From contig JALEGL010000014.1 in NCBI GenBank assembly GCA_022763185.1, positions 62,001-126,000 on the forward strand: 64,000 nucleotides of DNA. The letters run 5' to 3'. The translations under genes were made by a program, and so were the position numbers. The notes below the pieces were generated by a model, which did not search any database, was not told the DNA's origin, and worked only from the letters and a program-made list of their open reading frames with translations. The DNA is from a bacterium. GTDB lineage: Bacteria; Bdellovibrionota_G; JALEGL01. Below are positions 27,034 to 35,271 of this stretch, piece by piece (within the stretch, counting starts at the first letter, position 1; each line of letters starts with the position of its first letter).

Positions 27034-27399
27034 ATGATTTTGGATAAGACAGAAAAAATATGTTTGTCGTGTTATCGTTATTTTAGCTACAGAAAAAAAT
27101 GGGCAGGTGTTTGGAGTGACGTCAAATACTGCAGTGAAAAATGTAAAAAATATAAACTGAAATACAAAGACCATGAATACTGTGTTCAATTAAAGCTTTA
27201 TATTAGAGCGGAACATCCTAAAAAAATTTTTACGAATCATCTGAGTGGTTTTATGGGTGAACGGAATAAAAATTTATTGAATACTATGATTAGAAAACTT
27301 TACATTGACAATACAATCAGTGTCTTTGATCAAAAAGGAAAAAAAGTGTCTCCCTTGTTGGAAAAGGGACCTTATTACATTGCCTTGAGTTCGATATAG
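27034..27399 (+). CDS. DUF2256-DUF3253 fusion protein
   Basis: Of 121 residues, the first 45 match the DUF2256 zinc-finger-like motif (KICLSCYRYF, RKKWAGVW, VKYCSEKCK) with four cysteines. The remainder fits the small DUF3253 winged-helix-like domain. DUF2256 genes typically accompany photolyase/cryptochrome genes, as here. It begins 4 nt after the regulator stop, in the same operon. Function is unknown, and nucleic-acid or metal binding is inferred from the cysteines. Confidence 0.75.
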   Translation: MILDKTEKICLSCYRYFSYRKKWAGVWSDVKYCSEKCKKYKLKYKDHEYCVQLKLYIRAEHPKKIFTNHLSGFMGERNKNLLNTMIRKLYIDNTISVFDQKGKKVSPLLEKGPYYIALSSI

Positions 27400-27403
27400 T
27401 TTT

Positions 27404-28573
27404 ATGAATAAAAAGTTTGGAAATAATATGCATGAGCTGGCCAAAGACGCCCTCAATCGGTTTATGAATGAGGCTCTCTTAAACTATGCCCATCAAAGAA
27501 ACTTTGATTTAGGCAAGGAAAATCATAACAATGTCAGTCGTTTGTCACACTTCATCAGAAAACGGCTTATTTCTGAAGAGCGGGTTGTAAAAAAAATATT
27601 GAGTTCCTTTGACCTTGGCCCGGTTGAAAAATATATACAAGAGGTTTGCTGGCGGACTTATTGGAAGGGCTGGCTCTGCCATTATCCAAGTGTGTGGGAT
27701 AACTATAGGTCTGAGCTTGATCAACTCTTAAAAAATGCTGATGCAATAACTTTTTCAAAAATAAAAGACCTTGAAATGTCAAACTCTGAGTTCGAGTGCC
27801 TAAATGACTGGAGTGAAGAGTTACAAGAAACTGGATATCTGCATAACCATGCCAGAATGTGGTTTGCTAGTATTTGGGTTCATACCCTTCAACTTCCTTG
27901 GCAACTTGGGGCACACTTTTTCATGCAGCATTTGTTAGATGGAGATGAAGCCTCAAATACTTTAAGTTGGCGTTGGGTTGCAGGTCTTCACACAAAAGGT
28001 AAAGCTTATTTAGCCTCAGCAAAAAATATTAAAAAGTTTACGCACTCACGCTACGAAAAAATACCAGAAATGGCTGCTCGAGCAGTTCAACTGGAGTATC
28101 AAGCCCCCAGCTTTGAGAATATTGAATTGAAATCTCCAGCAAATACCAAGGGCAAAGTTCACTTGCTTGTTCATGGCAATGATTTGGAAAGTTTGGGTGC
28201 ACTTGTTAAGCGCTATAAGCCAGAAGTAATTTATATTTTGTCTTTAAGGCATTTGAATAAGCAACTTAAGATTTATAGCGAAAAAGTTTTAAAATTTGAT
28301 GATCAAGCCTTGGAACAAACATTGCATCAATTGAGTTTAAGTCAGGACTTTAAAGTTATATCCATAGAAGATGATATTAGCTTTGATCAAAATGTTGACT
28401 ATGTAAGTTACTTCCCCGGTCAAGGTTATATGATGGATTATCTTCAAGATAAAATTCCTAATTTAAAGTATGTTTATAAACCATGGGATCAAAAACTGTT
28501 TCCCTATGCCAACAAAGGGTTTTTTCCGTTTTGGAAAAAAGTTAAGCAATTTCTTAAGCAAGAGGATATTTAA
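27404..28573 (+). CDS. Photolyase/cryptochrome FAD-domain protein
   Basis: The 389 residues begin directly with the helical FAD-binding domain of the photolyase superfamily (RLSHFIRKRLISEERVV, ECWR-like EVCWRTYWKGW, HNHARMWFASIW, DGDEASNTLSWRWVAG). The usual N-terminal antenna domain is absent. After residue about 245 comes an alpha/beta region (KVHLLVHGNDLESLG onward) that could be a relocated Rossmann-like domain. Members of this branch occur in light and singlet-oxygen regulons. DNA repair cannot be assumed. The stop overlaps the next start by 1 nt. Confidence 0.85.
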   Translation: MNKKFGNNMHELAKDALNRFMNEALLNYAHQRNFDLGKENHNNVSRLSHFIRKRLISEERVVKKILSSFDLGPVEKYIQEVCWRTYWKGWLCHYPSVWDNYRSELDQLLKNADAITFSKIKDLEMSNSEFECLNDWSEELQETGYLHNHARMWFASIWVHTLQLPWQLGAHFFMQHLLDGDEASNTLSWRWVAGLHTKGKAYLASAKNIKKFTHSRYEKIPEMAARAVQLEYQAPSFENIELKSPANTKGKVHLLVHGNDLESLGALVKRYKPEVIYILSLRHLNKQLKIYSEKVLKFDDQALEQTLHQLSLSQDFKVISIEDDISFDQNVDYVSYFPGQGYMMDYLQDKIPNLKYVYKPWDQKLFPYANKGFFPFWKKVKQFLKQEDI

Positions 28574-29160
28574 TGCAAGCGTTTTATCAGGATTACTATG
28601 ATAAAGCTTGGCAGTTGATGGCCTTAGGTCAAAAAAGCCGTAAGTCTTGCTTTAGAACAGCTGCGTTTTCTACGATATCTTCAGATTTTCCAGAGCTTAG
28701 AACTGTGGTGATACGAAAAACAGATCAAGCAAGTCAAACAATAGTGTTTCATACAGACACAAGAAGCCAGAAAGTAAATGAACTTAAAAACAATCCTAAC
28801 TGTTGTTTATTGTTCTACAGTAAGCCGCATGCAGTTCAAATTAGAGTTTATGCGCAAGCACGGATTCATACAAATAATAAAACAGCTGAGCAGCGCTGGA
28901 AGACAATGATCCCATTGTCAAAAAGATGTTATATTGCAAAAGCACCGGGAACAGTTTTAGCTGTTGATGAGTCTGAGCACGCTAAACAGCTTCAAACAAG
29001 AGAGCCTTTGCCCCATGAGCATGAACAGGGTTATCATAACTTTGCAGTTGTTCAGTGCAAGGTTGAAAAAATAGATTATCTTGATTTAAATTTTGAAGGT
29101 CATACTCGCATTGTATTTGATTTGAGTTCCCACATTTTAGCTAAAAAGGTGGCCCCCTGA
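28573..29160 (+). CDS. Pyridoxamine 5'-phosphate oxidase-family flavoprotein
   Basis: The 195 residues have the split-barrel FMN-binding layout: SCFRTAAFSTIS, ELRTVVIRKTD, VFHTDTRSQKVNEL and RVYAQARIH, followed by ERW-like EQRWKTM. This resembles PNPOx-like oxidoreductases. The last part carries VVQCKVEKIDYLDL, a barrel strand, but the typical PdxH C-terminal motif is not obvious. It is probably an FMN enzyme in stress defence and not the vitamin B6 enzyme. Single-base overlaps on both sides place it firmly in the operon. Confidence 0.75.
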   Translation: MQAFYQDYYDKAWQLMALGQKSRKSCFRTAAFSTISSDFPELRTVVIRKTDQASQTIVFHTDTRSQKVNELKNNPNCCLLFYSKPHAVQIRVYAQARIHTNNKTAEQRWKTMIPLSKRCYIAKAPGTVLAVDESEHAKQLQTREPLPHEHEQGYHNFAVVQCKVEKIDYLDLNFEGHTRIVFDLSSHILAKKVAP

Positions 29161-30161
29161 TGACGTCAAAAAAAAAGCCAAAAATAGCCATGGTTGGCGC
29201 TGGTGCATGCAGTACATTTTTATCTCAAATGTTGACGCCTTATTTTCAAATAGACTGTTTTGAAAAATCCAGAGGTATCGGGGGGAGGGCCGCATACAGG
29301 CGGTACAGCGATACAAACTTTATTCACGGAGCACAGGCTTTCAGGGTTAGAGATCAATCATTTTTTCAATACTTAAACCCTATGATTGAAGGTGACTTAC
29401 TTTATGAATGGGTGCCAAAGCTGATTAGTTATGATGAATTTGGCAAAACCTTTAAAAGACTGTGGTATGAAAAACGTTATTCACATTGTCACAGTATTGC
29501 GCATTTTTTAAAAGATATTGCTTGTTTTGATTCTTTGTATACACAGGCAAAAATTAATTCTATTGCTGTAGATAATAGAGATCATGTTGTTTTAGCGACT
29601 GATGATGAGGTTTTTAAAGGCTATTCCTTTTGCCTCATTACAGCGCCACCGGTTCAGGCAAAGCAGCTGTTGAGTCTCAACACAGAGCAAGAACCAAAGA
29701 TAAAAAAAATTCAATCTCAATATGTATCAATGTTAAGTTTAACTCAAGACAACCGTTCACAGTGGGAAGTTGCTTATGGTCAGAACATGTTCTTAGAAAA
29801 AATTATAAGAATGAAACACGAACAAAACTTAAGCAACAACTATGTTGTGTTTTCTGAAATTTTAGATAACCCCAATGACTTTGACAAGAACTCTTTAAGA
29901 CCCAACGCTTATGATAAAATGAAATTAGAGTTTTTTAACTTCCTTAAATCTGATGAAGATCAACTTGAACATGAAGAGCATCATTATTGGCGATACAGAA
30001 AAACAATGATGGATACAGATCAAAAATTTTACTGTGATAAGAGTGAAAAAATATATATTTGTGGTGATAGCTTTTTTGAATCCAACGATATTCAAGCAGC
30101 ATTTTTAAGCGCGCAAGCTGTGGTGAATGACCTTAAGAAAAAAGGAGTTCTTCTTGTTTAA
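29160..30161 (+). CDS. FAD-dependent amine-oxidase/renalase-like oxidoreductase
   Basis: The 333 residues start with an FAD-binding Rossmann motif (IAMVGAGACSTFL), then EKSRGIGGRAAYRR, the characteristic GG-doublet motif of the renalase/amine oxidase group, and end with YICGDSFFESNDIQAAFLS, the second FAD motif. It matches COG3380-type predicted NAD/FAD oxidoreductases that cluster with photolyase-like genes in proteobacteria. Substrate unknown. The start overlaps the upstream stop, and it overlaps the next gene. Confidence 0.85.
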   Translation: MTSKKKPKIAMVGAGACSTFLSQMLTPYFQIDCFEKSRGIGGRAAYRRYSDTNFIHGAQAFRVRDQSFFQYLNPMIEGDLLYEWVPKLISYDEFGKTFKRLWYEKRYSHCHSIAHFLKDIACFDSLYTQAKINSIAVDNRDHVVLATDDEVFKGYSFCLITAPPVQAKQLLSLNTEQEPKIKKIQSQYVSMLSLTQDNRSQWEVAYGQNMFLEKIIRMKHEQNLSNNYVVFSEILDNPNDFDKNSLRPNAYDKMKLEFFNFLKSDEDQLEHEEHHYWRYRKTMMDTDQKFYCDKSEKIYICGDSFFESNDIQAAFLSAQAVVNDLKKKGVLLV

Positions 30162-30396
30162 GTTGCGCTATGAAAAACTGAGCCCAGGAGATATTTCAAA
30201 AATAATTAAACGTGCATTGGGCGATGAGTTTTCATTTGATGACATTTGCAAAGACTATGACCTGGTGCATGGAGATATTATAAAAATAATGCGCAAAAAT
30301 ATATCAAGGCGTGCATTTAAAAACTGGAGACAAAGAAGTACCAGTACACTTAGAAATGGAAAAAAACACAGTAAAAAACAAACTGCTTTGTCTTAA
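30154..30396 (+). CDS. TIGR03643/DUF2805-family small protein
   Basis: The protein has about 80 residues. A TTG start at 30154 is preceded by AAGGAG at 6-nt spacing. An ATG at 30127 is in frame but adds residues absent from the family. The core SPGDISKIIKRAL, DIIKIMRKNIS and AFKNWRQR fits the small helical TIGR03643 family, with a basic tail. It overlaps the end of the FAD oxidoreductase gene by 8 nt and ends the rightward operon. No function is known. Confidence 0.8.
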   Translation: MFKLRYEKLSPGDISKIIKRALGDEFSFDDICKDYDLVHGDIIKIMRKNISRRAFKNWRQRSTSTLRNGKKHSKKQTALS

Positions 30397-30424
30397 AAAG
30401 AAAAAAGTCTTTAGACGGTGAAGG

Positions 30425-31423
30425 TCAGATTTCTTTTTCTGCCCCCTGATAAAGAATAGCATTAAGAGCATCTTTTAGAGGTTTGTGTTCATAGATGGCC
30501 TGATAAATTTGCATCATAATAACGCTTTGAGTTCCCATCTTTTGAATCATTTTATAAGCAGATTTTGTGGTTCTTATACCTTCAGCAACTTGTCCTAATT
30601 GTTTGATAGTCTGTCGCAAGGATAAACCACTTGCGAGCATCTTTCCAACCCGTCTATTTCTTGATAAATCACTGGTGCAGGTTAAAAGTAAATCGCCAAG
30701 CCCTGCTAAGCCAGAAAACGTTTCTACTTTTGCTCCTTGTGCTAAACCTATTCTTATGATTTCTGCTAAACCCCTTGTAATCAGTGCTGAACGAGCGCTT
30801 GGCCCAAGCTTCAAGCCATCACAAACACCAGCAGCAATAGCAATAACGTTTTTCAAAGCCCCCGCCAACTCTACGCCAATAACATCATCTGTACGGTAAG
30901 CGTGAAACGTTGGGCAATGAAATGCTTGTTGCACTTTTATTGCAGTAGAGGTGTTGTAAGTTGCAACTGTGACCGCTGTTGGCTTTTGACGGATGACATC
31001 GTGAGCAAAGCTTGGACCAGAAAGTGTTGCAAAGCGTTTTTTTATCCAATCTATTCCATATAAGTCAGTAAGGCTTTGGCTAACAGTTTTTAAACTTGTA
31101 TTGTGAATACCTTTAGCTGTGGAGACAAAAATAGTTTGATCATTGATGTTGAGTTCAAGTTTAAGCAATACTTTTTTTACAGCATACGAAGGACAAGCGT
31201 AAACAATAATATCAAAGCTTTCTGTTATATTAGTCTGGCTGGTAAATTGAATGGTGTTGGGTAGCTCAATGTCTGGGTGATAGTTGGGGTTGTTTGAGTT
31301 TTGTTTCAACTGGTCAATATGTTCTGGGTTTCTGCTCCACATTAAAACAGTATTTCCATTTTTTGCCAAAACACTCGCTAAAGCTGTTCCCCAGCTCCCA
31401 GTGCCTATGACCAAAACATTCAT
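30425..31423 (-). CDS. gpsA: Glycerol-3-phosphate dehydrogenase [NAD(P)+]
   Basis: The enzyme has 332 residues from ATG 31423 (MNVLVIGTGSWGTALA). The extra 28 upstream codons do not belong to the family. It has the N-terminal dinucleotide motif GTGSWG, STAKGI, LSGPSFAHDV, ELAGALKNVIAIAAG with catalytic Lys, and GLGDLLLTC. It reduces dihydroxyacetone phosphate to sn-glycerol-3-phosphate for phospholipid synthesis in the cytoplasm. Convergent with the stress operon, it is divergent from recN with 113 bp between starts. Confidence 0.95.
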   Translation of the reverse strand: MNVLVIGTGSWGTALASVLAKNGNTVLMWSRNPEHIDQLKQNSNNPNYHPDIELPNTIQFTSQTNITESFDIIVYACPSYAVKKVLLKLELNINDQTIFVSTAKGIHNTSLKTVSQSLTDLYGIDWIKKRFATLSGPSFAHDVIRQKPTAVTVATYNTSTAIKVQQAFHCPTFHAYRTDDVIGVELAGALKNVIAIAAGVCDGLKLGPSARSALITRGLAEIIRIGLAQGAKVETFSGLAGLGDLLLTCTSDLSRNRRVGKMLASGLSLRQTIKQLGQVAEGIRTTKSAYKMIQKMGTQSVIMMQIYQAIYEHKPLKDALNAILYQGAEKEI

Positions 31424-31536
31424 GACAAGTTCATAACAAGTAACGCAAGGAAATGCCAATGATTGATGTTTATTGTTCAAGAATAAATTACGAATGTAAA
31501 TCGACAATCGAGTAGGGTTATGCTAATCCAGACTCA

Positions 31537-33264
31537 ATGCTGGAATGGATAAAAATTCAGGATTTGGCTATTATTTCTCAAGCTTATGTAGACTTTAAGT
31601 CTGGGCTTAATGTCTTGACGGGAGAAACAGGGGCAGGAAAGTCAATTTTGATTGATTCGATTGAATTTTTATCTGGTAAGCGGGCATCGTCTTTGGATGT
31701 GAGGCATGGGTCACCGTATGCAGTTATTGAAGGAAGTCTTAATGTTTCTGCTAAGGCTTCGCCTATGTGGATGATCATGGAAGAGTTGGGCTTGCCAAGA
31801 GATGACAATACGATTCATTTAAAAAGAGTCATATCGGCCAGCGGCAAAAGTAAAGCCTTTGTTAATCTGAGCCCCTGTACAGTCGGCACTCTAACAGAAC
31901 TGGCCAAACATTGGTTGGATATGACAGGGCAACATAGTCAGAGTCAATTGGCAGATGAGAAGAACTACTTGGATCTCTTAGATCAATTCTGTAACCACAC
32001 TGAACTCCTCAACGAATACAAATCCAAATTTGATCAGTTAAAAGCGATTGATCAAGATATTTCCGATTTAAAAGAGCAAGAAAAACGATTTGAACAAGAA
32101 AAAGATTTTTTAGAATACCAATATACAGAGCTTGAAAAAGCAGGCTTGGAGTTGGGAGAGCTACAAGAGTTGTCTGACCAAGAAAAAGTATTGAAAAATG
32201 CTGAGAAACTGGCGGATGGTATTCAAGCGGCTACAGCTTTGCTGGAAGACCCAGAGGGTATTTTAGATAAAGTGAATGCTTTATCCTTGGTTATTGACCA
32301 AATGAGAAAAGCACACAGCGACAGCAAAACACAAAATATCACTGAACAACTGGCTTTAGTTTTAGAACCTTTGAATCAAATATCTTTGGATCTGTCATTG
32401 CTGCAAAGTAATTTAGAGTTTGAGCCAGAACATATTGAAAAAATCAATGAGCGTTTATCTGTTCTGCAGGCAATCAAAAGAAAATATGGAAGCATAGAGA
32501 CGGCAATTACTGAAAGAGATCGGCTAAAAGGGTTGATTGACAAGCAAATGGATTTGGCAGCCAGTTTTGAGGAGCTGGAGAAATCAAAAGAAGCTGTGCT
32601 TAAATTGTGTCGTCAATTGGCTAAAGAAATCCACCAAAACCGCATCAAAAATGGAGAGCAGTTTGCTAGCAAGATTAGTAACGAACTTAAAAAGCTTGGT
32701 ATGGATCAAGCGGAATTTTTGGTTGAGGTGTTGCCTGGTCAAGAAGGTTATTTTGATCAAAAAACCAAACAGGTATTTAGCGCTAAGGGGACAGATAAAG
32801 TAGGATTTTTATTTTCACCTAATCTTGGTGAAGGTAAAAAGCCCTTGGAAAGTATTGCCTCAGGGGGCGAACTTTCAAGGATTTTGTTGGCAATCAAGAG
32901 TATTGCTGCTTTAGAGCAAGGTAATCAAAAAGTATTTTTATTTGATGAAGTGGATACTGGTATTGGTGGTGAAACCGCTGAACGTGTTGGTATCCATCTT
33001 AAGCAGTTGTCATTCAGTTCTCAAGTGTTATGTGTGACGCACCTGGCTCAAGTTGCATGTTATGCCGATCATCACTTATACATTGAAAAACAAGCTCAAG
33101 AAGGTAGAACGCAAGCATTGGTCAAAAGCCTCACTACAGAAGATCAAAAACAAGAGATTGCACGCATGATTGGTGGAATTAATATCACTTCAAAAGTTAT
33201 TGAGCATGCCACAGAGTTGCTTAATCGTAAAAATGAAATGCAGCAGTTGAATAAAAGTATATGA
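31537..33264 (+). CDS. recN: DNA repair protein RecN
   Basis: The SMC-like ATPase has 575 residues: Walker A GETGAGKSILIDSIEFL at residues 29-45, a long coiled-coil middle (KEQEKRFEQEKDFLEYQYTE onward), signature ASGGELSRILLAIK near 448, and Walker B VFLFDEVDTGIGG. It acts in double-strand-break repair and sister-chromatid cohesion. Length and architecture are normal. No LexA-type box that I can identify lies upstream. Confidence 0.96.
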   Translation: MLEWIKIQDLAIISQAYVDFKSGLNVLTGETGAGKSILIDSIEFLSGKRASSLDVRHGSPYAVIEGSLNVSAKASPMWMIMEELGLPRDDNTIHLKRVISASGKSKAFVNLSPCTVGTLTELAKHWLDMTGQHSQSQLADEKNYLDLLDQFCNHTELLNEYKSKFDQLKAIDQDISDLKEQEKRFEQEKDFLEYQYTELEKAGLELGELQELSDQEKVLKNAEKLADGIQAATALLEDPEGILDKVNALSLVIDQMRKAHSDSKTQNITEQLALVLEPLNQISLDLSLLQSNLEFEPEHIEKINERLSVLQAIKRKYGSIETAITERDRLKGLIDKQMDLAASFEELEKSKEAVLKLCRQLAKEIHQNRIKNGEQFASKISNELKKLGMDQAEFLVEVLPGQEGYFDQKTKQVFSAKGTDKVGFLFSPNLGEGKKPLESIASGGELSRILLAIKSIAALEQGNQKVFLFDEVDTGIGGETAERVGIHLKQLSFSSQVLCVTHLAQVACYADHHLYIEKQAQEGRTQALVKSLTTEDQKQEIARMIGGINITSKVIEHATELLNRKNEMQQLNKSI

Positions 33265-33365
33265 TGGTAGATAAAATTGGTTATAATAAAGCAAGGTTAC
33301 TTTTTGTAAGAATTCAAAAAAGAATTTCGGCATTGGTACACTTTGCAGTATAAGAGAAGGTATTC

Positions 33366-34145
33366 ATGAGGATTGTTTCTTGCGGTATAACGGATATTGG
33401 ACAAAAGCGCCAGCGTAATGAGGATAGCTATTTACTCAATGATGAGCTCAAGCTTTATGTCGTTGCCGATGGCATGGGTGGTCATGTTGGTGGTGAGTTT
33501 GCCAGTAGAATTGCCGTGAAAACGGTTGAAGATATTATCAAAGGCGATGATCGAAAGTTTTCTGGTGTTGAAGACGATACTTACCTGGACAGTGAGCCGC
33601 CAAAAGCAACAGATGATACCAAACAGGAGCGCTTAAGGGATGCGATTACCCGTGCTGGGTGTATGATTGCACAAAAAGCGCAAGAAGAACCGGAATTAAG
33701 AGGCATGGGCACAACCACGACGGTGGCCTATTTTGACGAAGGCAAGGCTTACTTTGCGCATGTTGGAGACAGCAGAGCTTACTGTATTCGTAATAAAAAA
33801 ATATCCCAAATAACAGAAGATCACTCTTTGGTTCATGAACAGTTGAAAAGTGGTTTAATCACAGAAGAAGAAGCAAAAAATCACCAACTAAAAAATATCA
33901 TAACAAGATCTGTAGGCGTGCAAGAAGAGGTAGAAACTGATACAATAGTATGGAAGGTGCAAAAAGATGATATTTACCTCCTGTGCTCGGACGGTTTATC
34001 AAACATGGTAACAAATAAAGAAATGCAAGATATTGTCGCTTCAACAGACACGGAAACGGCGTCAAGAGCTTTAGTAGACTTGGCCAATGAACGTGGTGGA
34101 GATGACAATATTAGCGTTATTTTAATAAGAATAGATGAACTTTAG
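33366..34145 (+). CDS. PP2C-family serine/threonine phosphatase
   Basis: The 259 residues have the bacterial PP2C motifs in order: GQKRQRNEDSY, VVADGMGGHVGGE, GMGTTTTVAYF, AHVGDSRAY, ITEDHSL, LLCSDGLSNMV and GGDDNISVI. The aspartates for the two metals are all kept. This is the Stp/PrpC type that reverses Hanks-type kinase phosphorylation. No partner kinase gene is in the window. The region 25-80 holds an acidic insertion (DDTYLDSEPPKATDDTK) compared with shorter homologues. Confidence 0.93.
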   Translation: MRIVSCGITDIGQKRQRNEDSYLLNDELKLYVVADGMGGHVGGEFASRIAVKTVEDIIKGDDRKFSGVEDDTYLDSEPPKATDDTKQERLRDAITRAGCMIAQKAQEEPELRGMGTTTTVAYFDEGKAYFAHVGDSRAYCIRNKKISQITEDHSLVHEQLKSGLITEEEAKNHQLKNIITRSVGVQEEVETDTIVWKVQKDDIYLLCSDGLSNMVTNKEMQDIVASTDTETASRALVDLANERGGDDNISVILIRIDEL

Positions 34146-34267
34146 GGCAAGCTTTATACTGTTAATCAAGAGGCATTCATTGCAATTTTTGCCCATTAAG
34201 GTAGTAAGCATTTTGTGCAAAGGTTTTTAGCAAGTTGTTGAAATAATTCAAAAAAGAAAGTTATAGC

Positions 34268-35200
34268 ATGAAAAAACAGAAAAAAAGTACGGTTTTTACC
34301 TTCATGTTCATTCCTGAGCGGCATTGGGGCGTTAAAAAGTGGATTGTCAGCAGAAAATGGCTGAAAAATGCGGCTATAGCCATGGCTTGCTTTACCGTTA
34401 TTTCAGCAATTTCTATAACGTACAGTGCGCGGGACGTATTTTTGTCTTTATCACAAGAAAAAAAAGAAGATCGTATTGAGTTACTTGAAAGCAAAATACG
34501 GGTTTTAAAAACAGAGTTGTATGAAGCTCAGGTAACTCTAGCGCGTTTGGATACTTTTGAGCAAAAACTTAGAACGATGGCTCGTGTTGAAAAGAGTGGT
34601 TTAGCCATTGGTCCTTTAACGGAAGAAGAGCAAAATATCATTGACCACAAAGAAAATCCTTTGGATTTTTCACAAATTGGAGAAATCAAAGAGGATGATT
34701 TTGCTGCACTTGAGATGACCGCAAAAAATATTCAGAGAAAAGCCAGCATCAGGGAGCAGAGCTTGCAGCATTTGTATGAATTGTTAAGAGATCAGAGCTC
34801 ATTGATTGCCGCTACACCATCAATTTGGCCAGTCCGTGGTTGGGTGTCCTCCCACTATGGTAAGAGGATTTCACCTTTTACTGGGCAAGTAAAGCATCAT
34901 CATGGGGTTGATATTCCGGCACCAATTGGCACAAAGGTATTGGCAGCGGCAGATGGCGTTGTTATAAAAGTTGCTACAGAAAGTGGCTATGGCAAAGTGG
35001 TTAGTATCCGCCATGGCTATGGCATGGTGACGCGTTATGGACATAATTCAAAAAATTTAGTGAAAGTTGGACAAAAAGTGAAGCGTGGAGAAGTTGTTGC
35101 TGAAGTTGGGAACACAGGACGTTCTACTGGCCCACACCTTCATTATGAAGTTAGAATCAATGGGGTTCCAGTCAACCCTATGAAGTATATGGTTGACTAA
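34268..35200 (+). CDS. M23-family peptidoglycan peptidase (LytM domain)
   Basis: The 310 residues include a short cytoplasmic basic N-terminus, one membrane segment (about 37-56, KNAAIAMACFTVISAISITY), a coiled coil (65-105) and a C-terminal LytM domain. Zinc ligands are visible in HHGVDIP and HLHYEVR, with GYGNxVxIxH-like GYGKVVSIRHG between. It cuts cell-wall peptide bridges in the periplasm or activates an amidase. The HxxxD and HxH pairs are complete, so it is probably active. It lies 71 bp upstream of secA in the same direction. Confidence 0.92.
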   Translation: MKKQKKSTVFTFMFIPERHWGVKKWIVSRKWLKNAAIAMACFTVISAISITYSARDVFLSLSQEKKEDRIELLESKIRVLKTELYEAQVTLARLDTFEQKLRTMARVEKSGLAIGPLTEEEQNIIDHKENPLDFSQIGEIKEDDFAALEMTAKNIQRKASIREQSLQHLYELLRDQSSLIAATPSIWPVRGWVSSHYGKRISPFTGQVKHHHGVDIPAPIGTKVLAAADGVVIKVATESGYGKVVSIRHGYGMVTRYGHNSKNLVKVGQKVKRGEVVAEVGNTGRSTGPHLHYEVRINGVPVNPMKYMVD

Positions 35201-35271
35201 AAAGCTTTGGGGGATAGCTTATAAGTCTACTTAAGTTCACCCATTATAGATTTTAGGGAAATGGTATTGAT

